This document shows positions 43,401 through 53,900 of a stretch of DNA of 64,000 nucleotides, piece by piece. The notes under the pieces were generated by a model. The model did no database searches, was not told the DNA's origin, and saw nothing but the letters and a program-made list of their open reading frames with translations. The position numbers and the translations under genes are program-made. Source of the stretch: Phoenix dactylifera (Eukaryota > Streptophyta > Magnoliopsida > Arecales > Arecaceae); contig NC_052399.1 of the NCBI RefSeq assembly GCF_009389715.1, positions 19,905,646 to 19,969,645 on the forward strand, in the 5' to 3' direction. The first letter of the stretch is position 1; each line of letters begins with the position of its first letter.

Positions 43401-44266
43401 TCCGGGGCACAGTGTCTCTTCTTTTGCTTTACTGGTCGGTGGGTCGGGTCGACGTTGAGGGCGTGAGAAACGACCTCCGGGTCGATCCCAGGTACATCGG
43501 CCGCCGACCAGGCAAACACATCTGCATTGGCTCGGAGGAATTCCACTAACCGGAGCCGAGCTTCCAAGTCGAGGTTGGCACCGACCCGGACCGTGCGGTC
43601 CGGGCGGCCTTCTTCGAGGGGAACTTCGATTACGCCCTCGGCCGGCTCCCCGTGCCGCAAGGCCACTTCGTCTCTGGCGTCAAGTGACTCGACGCTTAGG
43701 GCCTCCATGGGCTTCTTCCTTTTGAGAGTTGCTAGGAAACACTGCCGTGCGGTCGGCTGGTCACCTCGGACCTCTCCAATCCCGGCCGCTGTGGGGAACC
43801 GCATGAGCAAATGGTAGGTAGAAACCACCGCGCGAAGGGCGTTCAGTCCGGGTCGTCCGAGGATAGCGTTGTAGGCCGAGGGGACACGGACGACCAAGAA
43901 CCCGAGCCGCACCGTGGCTTCTGCGGGTGCAATGCCCGCAGTCACAGGCAGCTCGATGACACCTTCGGCCGAGATAGCGTCTCCAGTGAATCCTATGAGG
44001 GGGGTGGATGTTTTGTGCAACAATTGTCGGGAAAAGCCCATCTTTTGGAAGGCCTCGTAATACAAAATATCAGCTGAGCTTCCACTATCCACAAGAACAC
44101 GCCTTACATCATAGTCCGCCATAGTGAGAGAGATCACCATGGCGTCATCGTGGGGAGTCTGAACCCCCTTTACATCTTCATCACAAAAAGTGATTACATT
44201 TCCGACCCGCTGCCTCTTCGCGACGGCCACTCCTGATACTTCCGCCGAGCCCCCTGCGTTCCTCAC
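40490..44266 (-). pseudogene. Protease-pol of element 2, intact through RT then frame-broken
   Basis: A single frame runs 44266-42278. It contains the aspartic protease (VLVDSGSSADIL near 44080-44100), then RT with VDYTDLNKAC, the catalytic YVDDML (plus-strand 42966-42977) and FLGFI. The frame starts with a GTG codon and overlaps the gag stop, so it is reached by a frame shift. RNase H continues in another frame (41813-42262, HIDGSSN). The integrase follows in many pieces: a zinc-finger remnant (about 41300-41400), VLISDNGRQF near 41050, and LTYGTEAV near 40800. From 42280 down to 40490 I count at least six frame changes. With nearly identical LTRs, so much decay in only this part is suspicious. 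Confidence 0.85.
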
Positions 44267-45885
44267 GGGCCGAGAGCAGCCCCAGTGATGGTGTGGATCA
44301 CTCCCGCAACGGGTCGATTCTGCTCCCGAGGCTCCTGAGGGGCCGGGTCGGCTGGACGCGGGTCTGCGGGGGGACGTCGGTCGTTTACATATCGACCGAG
44401 ACGCCCTCGGCGAATGAGAGCCTCGATCTCGTCCCGAAGCTGGAAGCAGTCTTCGGTATCGTGGCCGTGGTCTCGGTGGTACTCACAGTACGCCCGAGAA
44501 GGCTTCCTCCCAGGGATCTTCTTCATCTGCCTCGGGACCGGGAGGTCCTCCCGCCCCTTGACCTCCATGAGGATCTGGGCCCGGGGGGCCAGGAGTGGGG
44601 TGTACCGGTTGAAGCGTCGGTGCGGAGAACGAGGGCGTGTGGCGCCGTGGTTCCTTGCTGGTGACGGGCTTCTGCGCCGGCGTTGAGGCGTCGGGCTCCT
44701 CCTCTGGGGTGCCTCTTTTCGCCTTTTCTTCCCGGGCTTTAGAGGGGCCTCGGCGGCCTCCTTGTTCCGGTGGGAGGCTGCCTCCTCGGCGTCTGCATAC
44801 TGGTTTGCCCGAGACAACAGCTCCGGGAAGCTCCGCGGCAGGCGTTTGTCCAGGGAGAAGGTGAGTCTGCCCTTCCGGAAGCCTCGCTTCAGGGCTGAGA
44901 GAGCCACCTCCTGGCTCAAATTCCGGACCTCCAGTGTTGCCTTGTTGAAGCGGGTGAGATAATCCCGCAGGCTCTCTCCCTCGTTCTGCCGGACATCGAA
45001 GAGGGAGTCGGAGACCAGTCTTCGCCGGCTACTGACGGCGAAATGGCTGATGAAGAGACGGGTGAACTGGTGGAAGGACTGGATGGAATTAGCCTCCAGG
45101 CCGGCGAACCACGCCCTTGCCGGGCCGCGGAGGGTCGCCGGGAAGGCCTTGCAGAGGAGAGGATCCGATGCTCCATGGAGGAGCATAAGAGTCCTGAAAC
45201 TCTCCACGTGGTCCCGTGGGTCCGCCGCCCCGTCGTAGGGTTCGATCGCCGGCATTTTGAACCCCGGCGGGTTTAGGGTTCGCAGGATCCTTGAGGCAAG
45301 CGCCGGCTGGGAGGAGATTTCCAAGTCGGCGAAGGGATCTTTGGAGTGGCCCTTCAGGACCTGGAGCTGTCTGTGGAGATCGTCCACCCGCCGGTCCAGG
45401 GAGCGCGACCGGTGGGTGGGAGACAAGGAGCGGCGCGAGGGGGACCGACTGGAGTGCGGGCCCCTCGAGGACTGGGGTGTCTGAGAACGCGCCCGGGTCC
45501 GCCTCTCGTACCCCGCGCAGCTCCGATGAGAAGGTCCTGGCAGAATGGACCGCACTCGAGAATCCTCCCCGCGCCGGCGCTCCTCTCCATGGGAGAGGAA
45601 GGAGCGCGGGTTGTGAGGAAGAGGCGAGTGCTCGGGGAGCAGCGGCTCCTGAGCCCGCTGCGGCACCCGAGAGATCACACCCTGCAGATTCTGCACTGCC
45701 TCCGCGAGGGTGCGAACCTGCTGGGCTAGCTGGTCGAACTGAGCAGGTTCGACCATCTGAATGGGAGGAGAAGCGGTGGAATGCTGCTGAGAGTGTGTTG
45801 GGGACGCAGCAGCCTCCCGGCCAGAGGCGCGAGAGGCTCCGCGACCGGAAGCATTGGAAGCTCCGCGACCACCTCGCCGTGCCAT
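44263..45885 (-). CDS. gag polyprotein of element 2
   Basis: Uninterrupted 540-codon frame from ATG at 45885, about 40 bases after the LTR end. It has a low-complexity Gly/Ala/Ser N-terminus, then VEPAQFDQLAQQVRTL (a parallel of EQFDALVQQVQALA in element 1). A retrotransposon gag domain follows in the middle third (FKMPAIEPYDG, FPATLRGPARAWF, LTRFNKATLEV), then an Arg/Pro-rich linker and the knuckle YCEYHRDHGHDTEDC. It ends ITGAALGP just before protease. Compared with element 1, where gag and protease are one frame, the stop here could be a programmed shift or a single lost base. Confidence 0.9.
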   Translation of the reverse strand: MARRGGRGASNASGRGASRASGREAAASPTHSQQHSTASPPIQMVEPAQFDQLAQQVRTLAEAVQNLQGVISRVPQRAQEPLLPEHSPLPHNPRSFLSHGEERRRGEDSRVRSILPGPSHRSCAGYERRTRARSQTPQSSRGPHSSRSPSRRSLSPTHRSRSLDRRVDDLHRQLQVLKGHSKDPFADLEISSQPALASRILRTLNPPGFKMPAIEPYDGAADPRDHVESFRTLMLLHGASDPLLCKAFPATLRGPARAWFAGLEANSIQSFHQFTRLFISHFAVSSRRRLVSDSLFDVRQNEGESLRDYLTRFNKATLEVRNLSQEVALSALKRGFRKGRLTFSLDKRLPRSFPELLSRANQYADAEEAASHRNKEAAEAPLKPGKKRRKEAPQRRSPTPQRRRRSPSPARNHGATRPRSPHRRFNRYTPLLAPRAQILMEVKGREDLPVPRQMKKIPGRKPSRAYCEYHRDHGHDTEDCFQLRDEIEALIRRGRLGRYVNDRRPPADPRPADPAPQEPREQNRPVAGVIHTITGAALGP

Positions 45886-45906
45886 TACGATCGTTCTGAG
45901 ATTCGT

Positions 45907-45925
45907 GCCCTTCCTCTAGCGCCAA
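45907..45925 (-). other. Primer-binding site of element 2
   Basis: On the minus strand TTGGCGCTAGAGGAAGGGC begins one base after the 5' LTR end. It is identical to the site of element 1. Confidence 0.85.
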
Positions 45926-46181
45926 CTGTTGCTGGTGGTCCAAACCGAGGACGATTGACACGACGGTGTGAACGGGGTTCCGCCTGAGTTGTCTTGGTTG
46001 GTGCTGGTTGCGCTCCACCTTCCGCCAAGGAACCTGCAAACAAGCCTTGCACCACCACCAGGGTGGTGATGGCCCTCCGACGGTCAAGTCAGAGGAGATT
46101 GGAGGAGGAGAGATGATAATCACAAGTGGGAGAGAGTGCTCTGGGAGGTATTGCTTACCCCCCCCTTCTCCCCCCAGCCGC

Positions 46182-46189
46182 ATATATAC
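46182..46189 (-). promoter_or_regulatory. LTR TATA-like box of element 2
   Basis: GTATATATGC on the minus strand, followed about 30 bp later by the presumed transcript start. Its counterpart in the left LTR is near 34072-34079. Confidence 0.5.
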
Positions 46190-46417
46190 CTGGCTGGGAG
46201 GTCTCTCAGGGGGGTTTGTCGTCGTGGGGCACGATAGAATGGCCACTGACATGGCCGTTACGGGGCGTCGTGGAGCAGCGCTGGGTACGGTCATGGCAGG
46301 GCGTAGTGGAGCTACAGGAGATCGTGGGCAGCATCGGTACAGCCGTTGCAGGGAGTAGTGGAGCAGGAGGCCGCGGCGTGCCTCTGGAGAATAGCCTGTC
46401 GTTATCAAAAGATCTCC

Positions 46418-46587
46418 GACTCGGGGTCGGAATGCTGGATCATAGGGCAGCCGACCCGGGGTCGGGCTGCGAAGCCGAGGAGGTCCGACTCGGGGTCGGA
46501 GTGCTGGATCATAGGGCAGCCGACCCGGGGTCGGGCTGCGGAGCCGAGGAGGTCCGACTCGGGGTCGGAGTGCTGGATCATAGGGCA
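46418..46587. repeat. 69-bp tandem repeat inside element-2 LTR (right copy)
   Basis: About 2.5 copies, as in the left LTR, with full-length GACTCGGGGTCGG starts. Each unit carries CCGACC-CGG-GGTCGG. Confidence 0.9.
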
Positions 46588-47289
46588 GCTGTAGCTTTCC
46601 TGGATACGCGTGCCGATCACGTGGGGCATGGCGGCTCAATTCCCCCATAACAATTTCTATTCTATGAAAAAATAGCTTTTTTCATATCTTACATGAACTT
46701 TTTTTCATGAAATGCGAAAATTTTATTCTTATAGAAAATCTACTTTCCCATCTTTCTTATTTGAAAACTCTAACTAAATATAAGCTATTTTTTCATAGAT
46801 CCGTTGACCACACTTTCCCTCCTCCTCTTTCCATGAACCAACCGAGTTCTAAATAATTTTTGCGATCAAAATGACTCGCCATCTATGAATTCTCGTGATA
46901 TAAAATCACAGGCAGCTGCAGGTGCAAAACCATAACAAAACAAATTGATCTGTTTGATATACCAACCGCTTCCTGCTTATGCTCTTACAAAACAATCAAA
47001 GAATAAACTATCAACAAGAGTGTGGTAGCAAAGAATATACTAAGCATCCCTGTGCAGAAACTGCAACTTGACCTCTTATTTAAGGAAATATATGATTATG
47101 AAATATTAGAGGATTGAGGACTGCCGGCACGGCAGTCGTTACAATGAACAATATGAATTATATAGTTCCTTTGAAAATGACCTCCTGGTTTTCTTGCATC
47201 TAACTTTGGTTGGATGACCAAACTTCAAGAGTAGTGAAGAAGACATGGTTATTTTGTCAATGCATGCAAAATTTTGATATATTGAAGTA

Positions 47290-47645
47290 TATGGACAAAT
47301 AAAATAATGTACCAAGAGTTGATAAATGGAAAGAGATGCTTTTGGATCCAGGGTGGCTTTAGTAGCGGTGGAGGGGGACACCTCTTGTTTTGGGATATTC
47401 GGGCTATGGTGAGTGATGGTATGACCTTTCAGACTAAGCATGTGTTCAGAAAGACTAATGGAGCTATGGACTGGGTGGCTTTTTATGGAGCTAGTCACTC
47501 CAGAGGTATTCTGTGAATTAGAAAAGGAGAGCTACTTAGAGCGCTTCAAGATTTGTTGTTTTCTGATTTTATTGAGTGTATCCATACTCGAACTGTATGA
47601 ATCATCGGTTTTATTAAAACAAAAATGCTTTCAAATATTAGGCTA
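47290..47645 (+). pseudogene. RNase H-like tail of a LINE (L1-type) retrotransposon, fragment
   Basis: The plus frame encodes IRAMVSDGMTFQTKHVFRKTNGAMDWVAFYGA, resembling the C-terminal RNase H domain of plant LINEs (H.FRE.N..ADWLA pattern). After a stop, another frame gives DFIECIHTRTV. Upstream LINE reverse transcriptase is not visible, so it is a 5'-truncated relic. The alternative is an isolated RNase H-like pseudogene. Confidence 0.45.
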
Positions 47646-50600
47646 GGGGGAGGATGGGAGGAGAAAACTATACCACACTCATGAGCCTTCTCCAAGCCGA
47701 TATAAAGAAACTTCATCGCGCCAGTCACTGCTCAATTACTTGACATGACAATAAGAGTACTGATCTGATACACAGGAAATAGGTGGTCTCAAGCAGGAGC
47801 TTTGATGCTCTCACCAATCACCAACTACCATGTTACACCAGTAAGCTGAGTGACCAGAGAGCTTGGATGCAAAATTATCCTAAACATGCTCCTGCTTATC
47901 ATAGAATCGAATAAAATGTTTTCGTGAACAACCATAACATCCATGCAAACTGTCATCGAGTAGAGCGTGGTTTTCCACCAATCCAAGAAACAGGACCTAA
48001 TAACTCGTAATCAATTTATTGAATTAATATGGAGCACAACTAATAGATTGATTACTTTATTAGGCTAGAACAGAATCTTTGATGACTTCTACGAGTTCCG
48101 TTCACAGCACACCAAGAAATGAAGCCAAGCTTGGGAGTTGCTGCTTGAACCCAGCTCAGAATTGACTTAGATAAAGATGACAAGGAATTTCTAACGTTCT
48201 CTTTTGTCCATGCTGAAACTCCTATGATGCTGGAAGCATTTGAAACTCGGCGTCCAAACAAGGTACTCAAAATGTGGATGGACGGATGCATAAAAGACCA
48301 TAACCAGAGGAACAACCAACCATATGACTCAGAAAAACGGTGAGAAAGTATTATTAGTCATTTCAAACAGTCTACTGATAGTGAGATAGATCTTCCATGC
48401 GAGCTAGTCCTCTATGTCAGTGGCGAGACAATCATGATAACTTCTAAAACAAAATAATGGACCAATTCAAAGAATACCTCAGATTGATTAATTTTTACTC
48501 CTCGCTATAAACTGATAGTTCTGTGAAAGCAGCAGGGCATTATTTAAAAATATCGGCGGAAACGGACCAATGAATTTTCCATATAATTTAGCTTGACTGA
48601 AGCTTTATAGCGACCACCAGTGATCTTGGGACAATATGACGCTGCATTTCTATAAAATTTTTTCCATGTCTCCTACCGCGAAACAGCTAGCCTCTTCACA
48701 ACGGGCTACCTAGCTCAGAGTACAGCTCAACCTGCCCGATGAAGCTTCTGTTGAATTAAATCAAATATTTTAAAAATCTGAAAATCAAATTGGACAACGG
48801 TCAAGTGGCAAGCATCTGTGCACAAGCAAGAAAGCAAATATGAAAAGATTCCCAAAAAAAGTAGGGCGACAAGTATCATGCATCCACGCGCAAAAGCAAG
48901 TATGGAAAAGCCCTCCGAAGAAGGAAGGAAGAATGGGCAGCCAAAATGCAACAAGTCGTAGGATCAAAGAAGCATAAGAAGACACGTCATCAATCAGTGG
49001 GAGGAGAGCCTGTTTCTTTTGACGCGTCTGAGCCTATATAAAAAGCTCTGGGGATCATGTCAAATACAATCAAAATTTTCTCTTCTTCCTATTCCAAGAG
49101 TCTATATAAAAAGGGTTCCAGGGATCATTGGGGAGAAAAGAAATAAAGAAATTTTTTTTCCCTCATAATTTTTCTAAGTTTCTTTTGAACTATCTGCAAG
49201 CGTGAACGTGCTTTTGTTTCTTCCCTAGAGGCGCACTGACAGGGAAGACGTGGTTCTGTATTGGATCGTCGTATCTCTAGGAAATCTGTGCCAGCAGACC
49301 CGTGCGTGGGGGGCATAAACTTTCCTGGGACAACATGTTAGCGTGCTTCGATCTACAGGCCATCTTTTCTCTTTCTTCATTTTATTATTATATTGTCAAG
49401 TTAATTATTTACTAGTTTATTCTTCTTATTTACTATTTTTGAATAATAGAAATATTTAATTATTGATTTATCAATTATATTTGTGCATCTAGGCTAACAG
49501 CTTCCACATGCTCTAAGGATAGGTTAGTTGTCAAAAAATAAAAAAATAAAAAATCTCTTTGGAAAAATTAGTTTTTCATTTACTTGTGTCCACTGAAAAC
49601 CGTATGTTGGAAAACTTAGTAGCACGTTTGGAAGACTCTTCTTGTCTGTGCAAACAAACATACCCGAAGTACCTACACTTCCCGTTACAAAACCTTCTGC
49701 AGGCAGATGCTGCGTGGCCTGTCCTGAGATGGACCATAGAAAAGGATTGTGCAGACTAGGTGATGCATCCAACCGTTGCTGATCATCAACATCAAACATA
49801 GATCTATCTAGGTTTTACTTTTTGCTATAATTTCTTCTTTTTTAGTTCTTAGTGGGTTTGTGTTAGTTAATGGCTGAGATTAAAAGACAGCTGAAACAAG
49901 TTAAGGTACTGTAGGAGTTTGTTTCATTATTCATGCTACAATATCTATGAACAAACACTGGACTTTTACGGGTTCTGAATCTATGTGATGCAATCTTGGA
50001 ATGGTTGCGTAGATTCTAGTTGACGGGAAGTATATACTTCTCTTCTACATATTGATTTAGATCCAATTCAAATTTGAATTGGGTCATCATACTTAATCTA
50101 CATTGAGCCTTTAATGTTTTACGAGGATACATCACTAGGCCTGTTCGCTCTAAATGTCGCACCTAGTGCCATACTAAGGATGGAATATGAAAATCCCTGT
50201 AAAAACTTCATTCTAATTATCAGCACTTATTATACATCCGAAAATAAAAAGAACTGAACTTTATTTCTATGTTTTTATTGCTAACTTAAGCTTCTGCGCT
50301 CTGCAGTTTTCTCTATGCAGAGTTGATGAATATCTTTTTAGTTCAATAACATTGGTTAATTTTGCTGATATGACTTATATCGATTTGATAGGTTGCACGT
50401 GCTATGCCAAGTATTAAATTTCAGCGGCCAAAAATTCTTTCTTTTCACTTTTAATATGAATATTAATAGGGCATTGCTTTTCTAATCAAACTAAGAAAGG
50501 CCCAAATTTCCGGGATTATGTCATTGAAACAAGGAGTTTCACCTAATTCTGTAAAACTGATTTAGTCATTTGTTGATATTTTTAAGCATTCATTTTAATT

Positions 50601-50913
50601 TCTCCCCAGCTATATCACATAAGTGATAAATAGAAAATATGAAATCATATAGAAAGAAAAGAGATCAATTTGCAGATGAAAAACGCCTGGAAGTCGAGGA
50701 CAGCACTCGATGATACAGAGCATACAAAATTATCTCTTTGGCCAAGGCAGGATGCCAACCAAAGTGCTGGAACCAAGAAAAGATTACAAAGGCACAGCCA
50801 AATCTACAAGATCTGAAATCCCATGAAGGTAAAATAAAAAAAAAGGAGCAGCAGCAAAGACAGCTCCACAATGACTCATCATCCTCCCATATAATGAAAC
50901 AGCAGGTCTCTCG
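47646..50913. other. Intergenic spacer; duplicated TATA-containing block at 49030-49135
   Basis: No gene recognised. CTATATAAAAAG followed by GGGATCAT occurs twice, at about 49032 and 49103, giving two tandem TATA boxes on the plus strand. The sequence downstream (49180-49320) is moderately GC-rich and could be an LTR leader or a 5' UTR. I could not assign it. Confidence 0.4.
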
Positions 50914-53900
50914 CTAAACTTGGTCGACATCAGTTTTGTGGATTCTCCTTAGTAATTTGTACCAGCCAAAAACGTTCTTCTGTTGCCATTGGTAGGGGAT
51001 AAAGAACGATCTGTGTATGGCAGGCGATAGCTCCCTGTCCAGAAAATGTACAACTGCCAGGATCTGAAAATATTTACATTAATTAGGCAGCATGAGAATG
51101 AATTATCCCTTTAATTAAGAACTGTTACTGTTGAAGTAGCAGACATACAAAAACAAGGAACTTCCACATGAAGAAACAGAAGTATACCTCCCATTTTGAC
51201 GAGTCAGTTCCACGAGCAGGGTATGGGCGTTTCAGATCCAGTTCTACCAAGAAGGTACAGGCTTCAATATCATGAAGCTGTGAAAAAATCAATTGGTTAA
51301 GACTTTCAGTCCAAACTATAGTAACTTGAGATGGAATATGATCATCAGACAGGAAAATAATTACATATTGCTCATCAGAAGCCTTGTTCTTATTGTTGAA
51401 ATAAGGTGGAGCAGCTGCAGTGCCTCCTAGAGTAGAATTGAACGGAAATGGAAGAAGCCCTCGAAAACCATCATCTATCCATCGAACTTCACTCACATAA
51501 GAAGGTACAAAGAAAGATGAAGGGAAGCGATGCCATTCACTTCCTACACATAGTACAGAGCCTGTAAATAAAGACAAGCACATGTTAGATCCATGAGATG
51601 GCACACGATTACCTTGAGTTTACACATAATGATAGTGGCAGCAGTTATAACAGGCCTATGGTGGGAAATAAAACCATGATGTCAACCATAATTTAAGCAG
51701 TAGAATATTGAAACAATCGATTGAACATGGTAGACTGTCCAGTTTATGCTTATTAAGGTTGCTGAGAACATTTAGAATATTGCAAAATCATGGCCCACTA
51801 AGAGCTGTTACAATTATTAAGACTCAGACAAGAAATTGCTACATATGATAGCTACAGTGACCAAACCATTGAGTGCTTGCTCGGGTGATATCACCCACTG
51901 GCACTTCAGCAGGAGGTGGGGGTCCAGCTCTGGTTGGAGTCAGCCCCCAGAGGGCGGGGAGGGTATAGGATAGAAAAATTGAGGATTAGCCCCTCCTAAT
52001 ATCCCCTCCCCTCCCCCCCCCCCCCCCCCCACAAAAAAAAAAAAAAAGTTAAAGAGACCATGATCATCTTACAAATGTAGGAGGCAGTAGCAATTAGTGT
52101 TTACTCTTTAACCTCTATATTTTTTTGGCCAAATGATGAAAAAAGTCCTCAGTCCTTACCAGTCCCAGCATCTTCATGATATCCTAAATGCTTATAAATC
52201 TCCAAGGGAGCAGAGTATGCATTCAGAATGGAGAAAGTGCGGCTATGGGAAGCACATAATATTAGGCCAAGCAAAACAGGTCTTAGACCTTTTGCAATCT
52301 GTTTCAAGCAGTCAACCAGAAATCAATAGTGAGAAAGATCAGTCATTAATTTTGGTAAAAAAATATGGATGTCTCAAATGCACCTTAACAATGACAGAAT
52401 CTTCAATCGCATACTTGTCACGGAAAAGATCAGGAAGGCTGTCAATGACAGCTGTAGCTGCAACACATATAAGTGGATATATTGGATAGAGGAACCTGCA
52501 ATGCCAGAAGTTGGATACAAAGATAGTTTATACACCTTTCTCTAAAATACCTAATTGCATTGGTTGAGCATTTATTCATCCTTATCCTTACATCTTACAC
52601 AAATATCTGCAGGATAACCACATATGCAGTTTTCCACACTCAAATCATGGGGTAAATATCTCAGGCACTATATGTTTAGTAAACCAGGTCAACCATGATG
52701 AATTCAAAGTCATTTGGTAAAAATAAAAATATGAGCAAGGGGAAGGAAACTAAATAGTTAGCAATATATTGTAATTCAGAAATTTGTTCTTGAAAATTTC
52801 CAAATCAGAGAAGATTAACAATTATGTGATCCATACTAGTTCTTTACGTGGTATAATTTGCTGGCAATAATCCCAGCACTAACTTGTTTTAAAGCAACTT
52901 ATAAGATAGGAGGCTTAACTCCCTTTCTTCAGCTCCATCCAAATGGCATCTTTATTTGTTTAAAGACAGGATAGCACAACTCAGTCTCTTTGGTTGCTGA
53001 TTATAATAAATTGCTTAAAACTATACATTTATTCTTACACTTGAATTAAGAGGCATTGATTCAATCTATGCTTAAGGAGCAAAATTTCAAAATCAAAGTA
53101 AGCACATATATTATAACAATTAAATATGGGTATACAGCCCATTCTAACAGGTCCTGTACAGAAAAGAAACATGGTTAGCATGTTAAATGTTGGGATCAAA
53201 AAGAAAAACATCTGAATATTTCTTACCTTTCTTCTTTGTGGGGCTGCAATGACATAAATGCCAACCAAATATACATAGGGGAGACCACTATCAGTAGATC
53301 TGGTGCATATTTCCTCCTCGCAATTGGCAGAATACCCAAGAAAAGTAGCGCAAGAACAAAGCTAAAATTGAAATTGTTAAATCCATTCCTCAAATAGAAT
53401 GTGAGTCCTTCAGTTCCATACAAGTAGCTCTCACCACCTCCCAATACATTATACTTCAATAGATTAAAAACTGAGGACGTCCATCTTCCGTAGCAGTAAT
53501 AGTCTGCAAATACTGAGAGAGCCTGGAGAAAAGAAACAGCAACAATCAAAGAATTGTAGAACTGAAGCAAAAGAAGAGGCAGAAGAAAAAGAAGAAAGAA
53601 GAAGAAGATTCAAACTAGAACAAGAAAGTAACAACCACTACAGATAACAATTATGTGAGAGTTACTGGCATGACTTACAAGAATGCTCAGGGAGGTCAGA
53701 AGTCCTGATAAAAATACTCGTTTGAATCCTCCCCTAATCAATGAGTAGACCGTAACTGGGAGAACAACTAAAATAGAGAAAGGCCAGCCAATGATCACCC
53801 CAACAGCCGCTACAGAGACTGCCAAAGCATATTCCTCAAGTAGGAACAGCGCCGAGGAAAGAGTGACAGCATACATAGAAAAGGTACTGGGCAAAAAACC

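Larger units (their letters stand above)
33820..46652 (-). mobile_element. LTR retrotransposon 2, Ty3/gypsy, Tat-like, full length (12.8 kb)
   Basis: It is bounded by TGTTGCTGG at 33820 and CCATAACA at 46652 as read on the plus strand. The exact 5-bp target ATTTC lies on both sides (33815-33819, 46653-46657). Coding direction is minus. Order on that strand: 5' LTR, primer site, gag, protease-RT-RNaseH-integrase, tandem arrays, antisense ORF, 3' LTR. It shares layout and primer site with element 1, but its LTRs are shorter and unrelated by eye. Proteins are clearly divergent, so it is a different family of the same lineage. Confidence 0.95.
45927..46652 (-). repeat. 5' LTR of element 2 (726 bp)
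   Basis: It matches 33820-34539, with TG...CA ends. A TATATAT box on the minus strand at about 46182-46189 is the likely promoter. It carries the 69-bp hairpin repeat at 46418-46587, upstream of that box in transcription direction, that is, in U3. Confidence 0.95.

Noticed and set aside
33160..46800. MITE split by element 2 (TTGTTTGGTT left, AACTCTAACTAAATAT right)
   Set aside because: The would-be inverted ends match too poorly to support.
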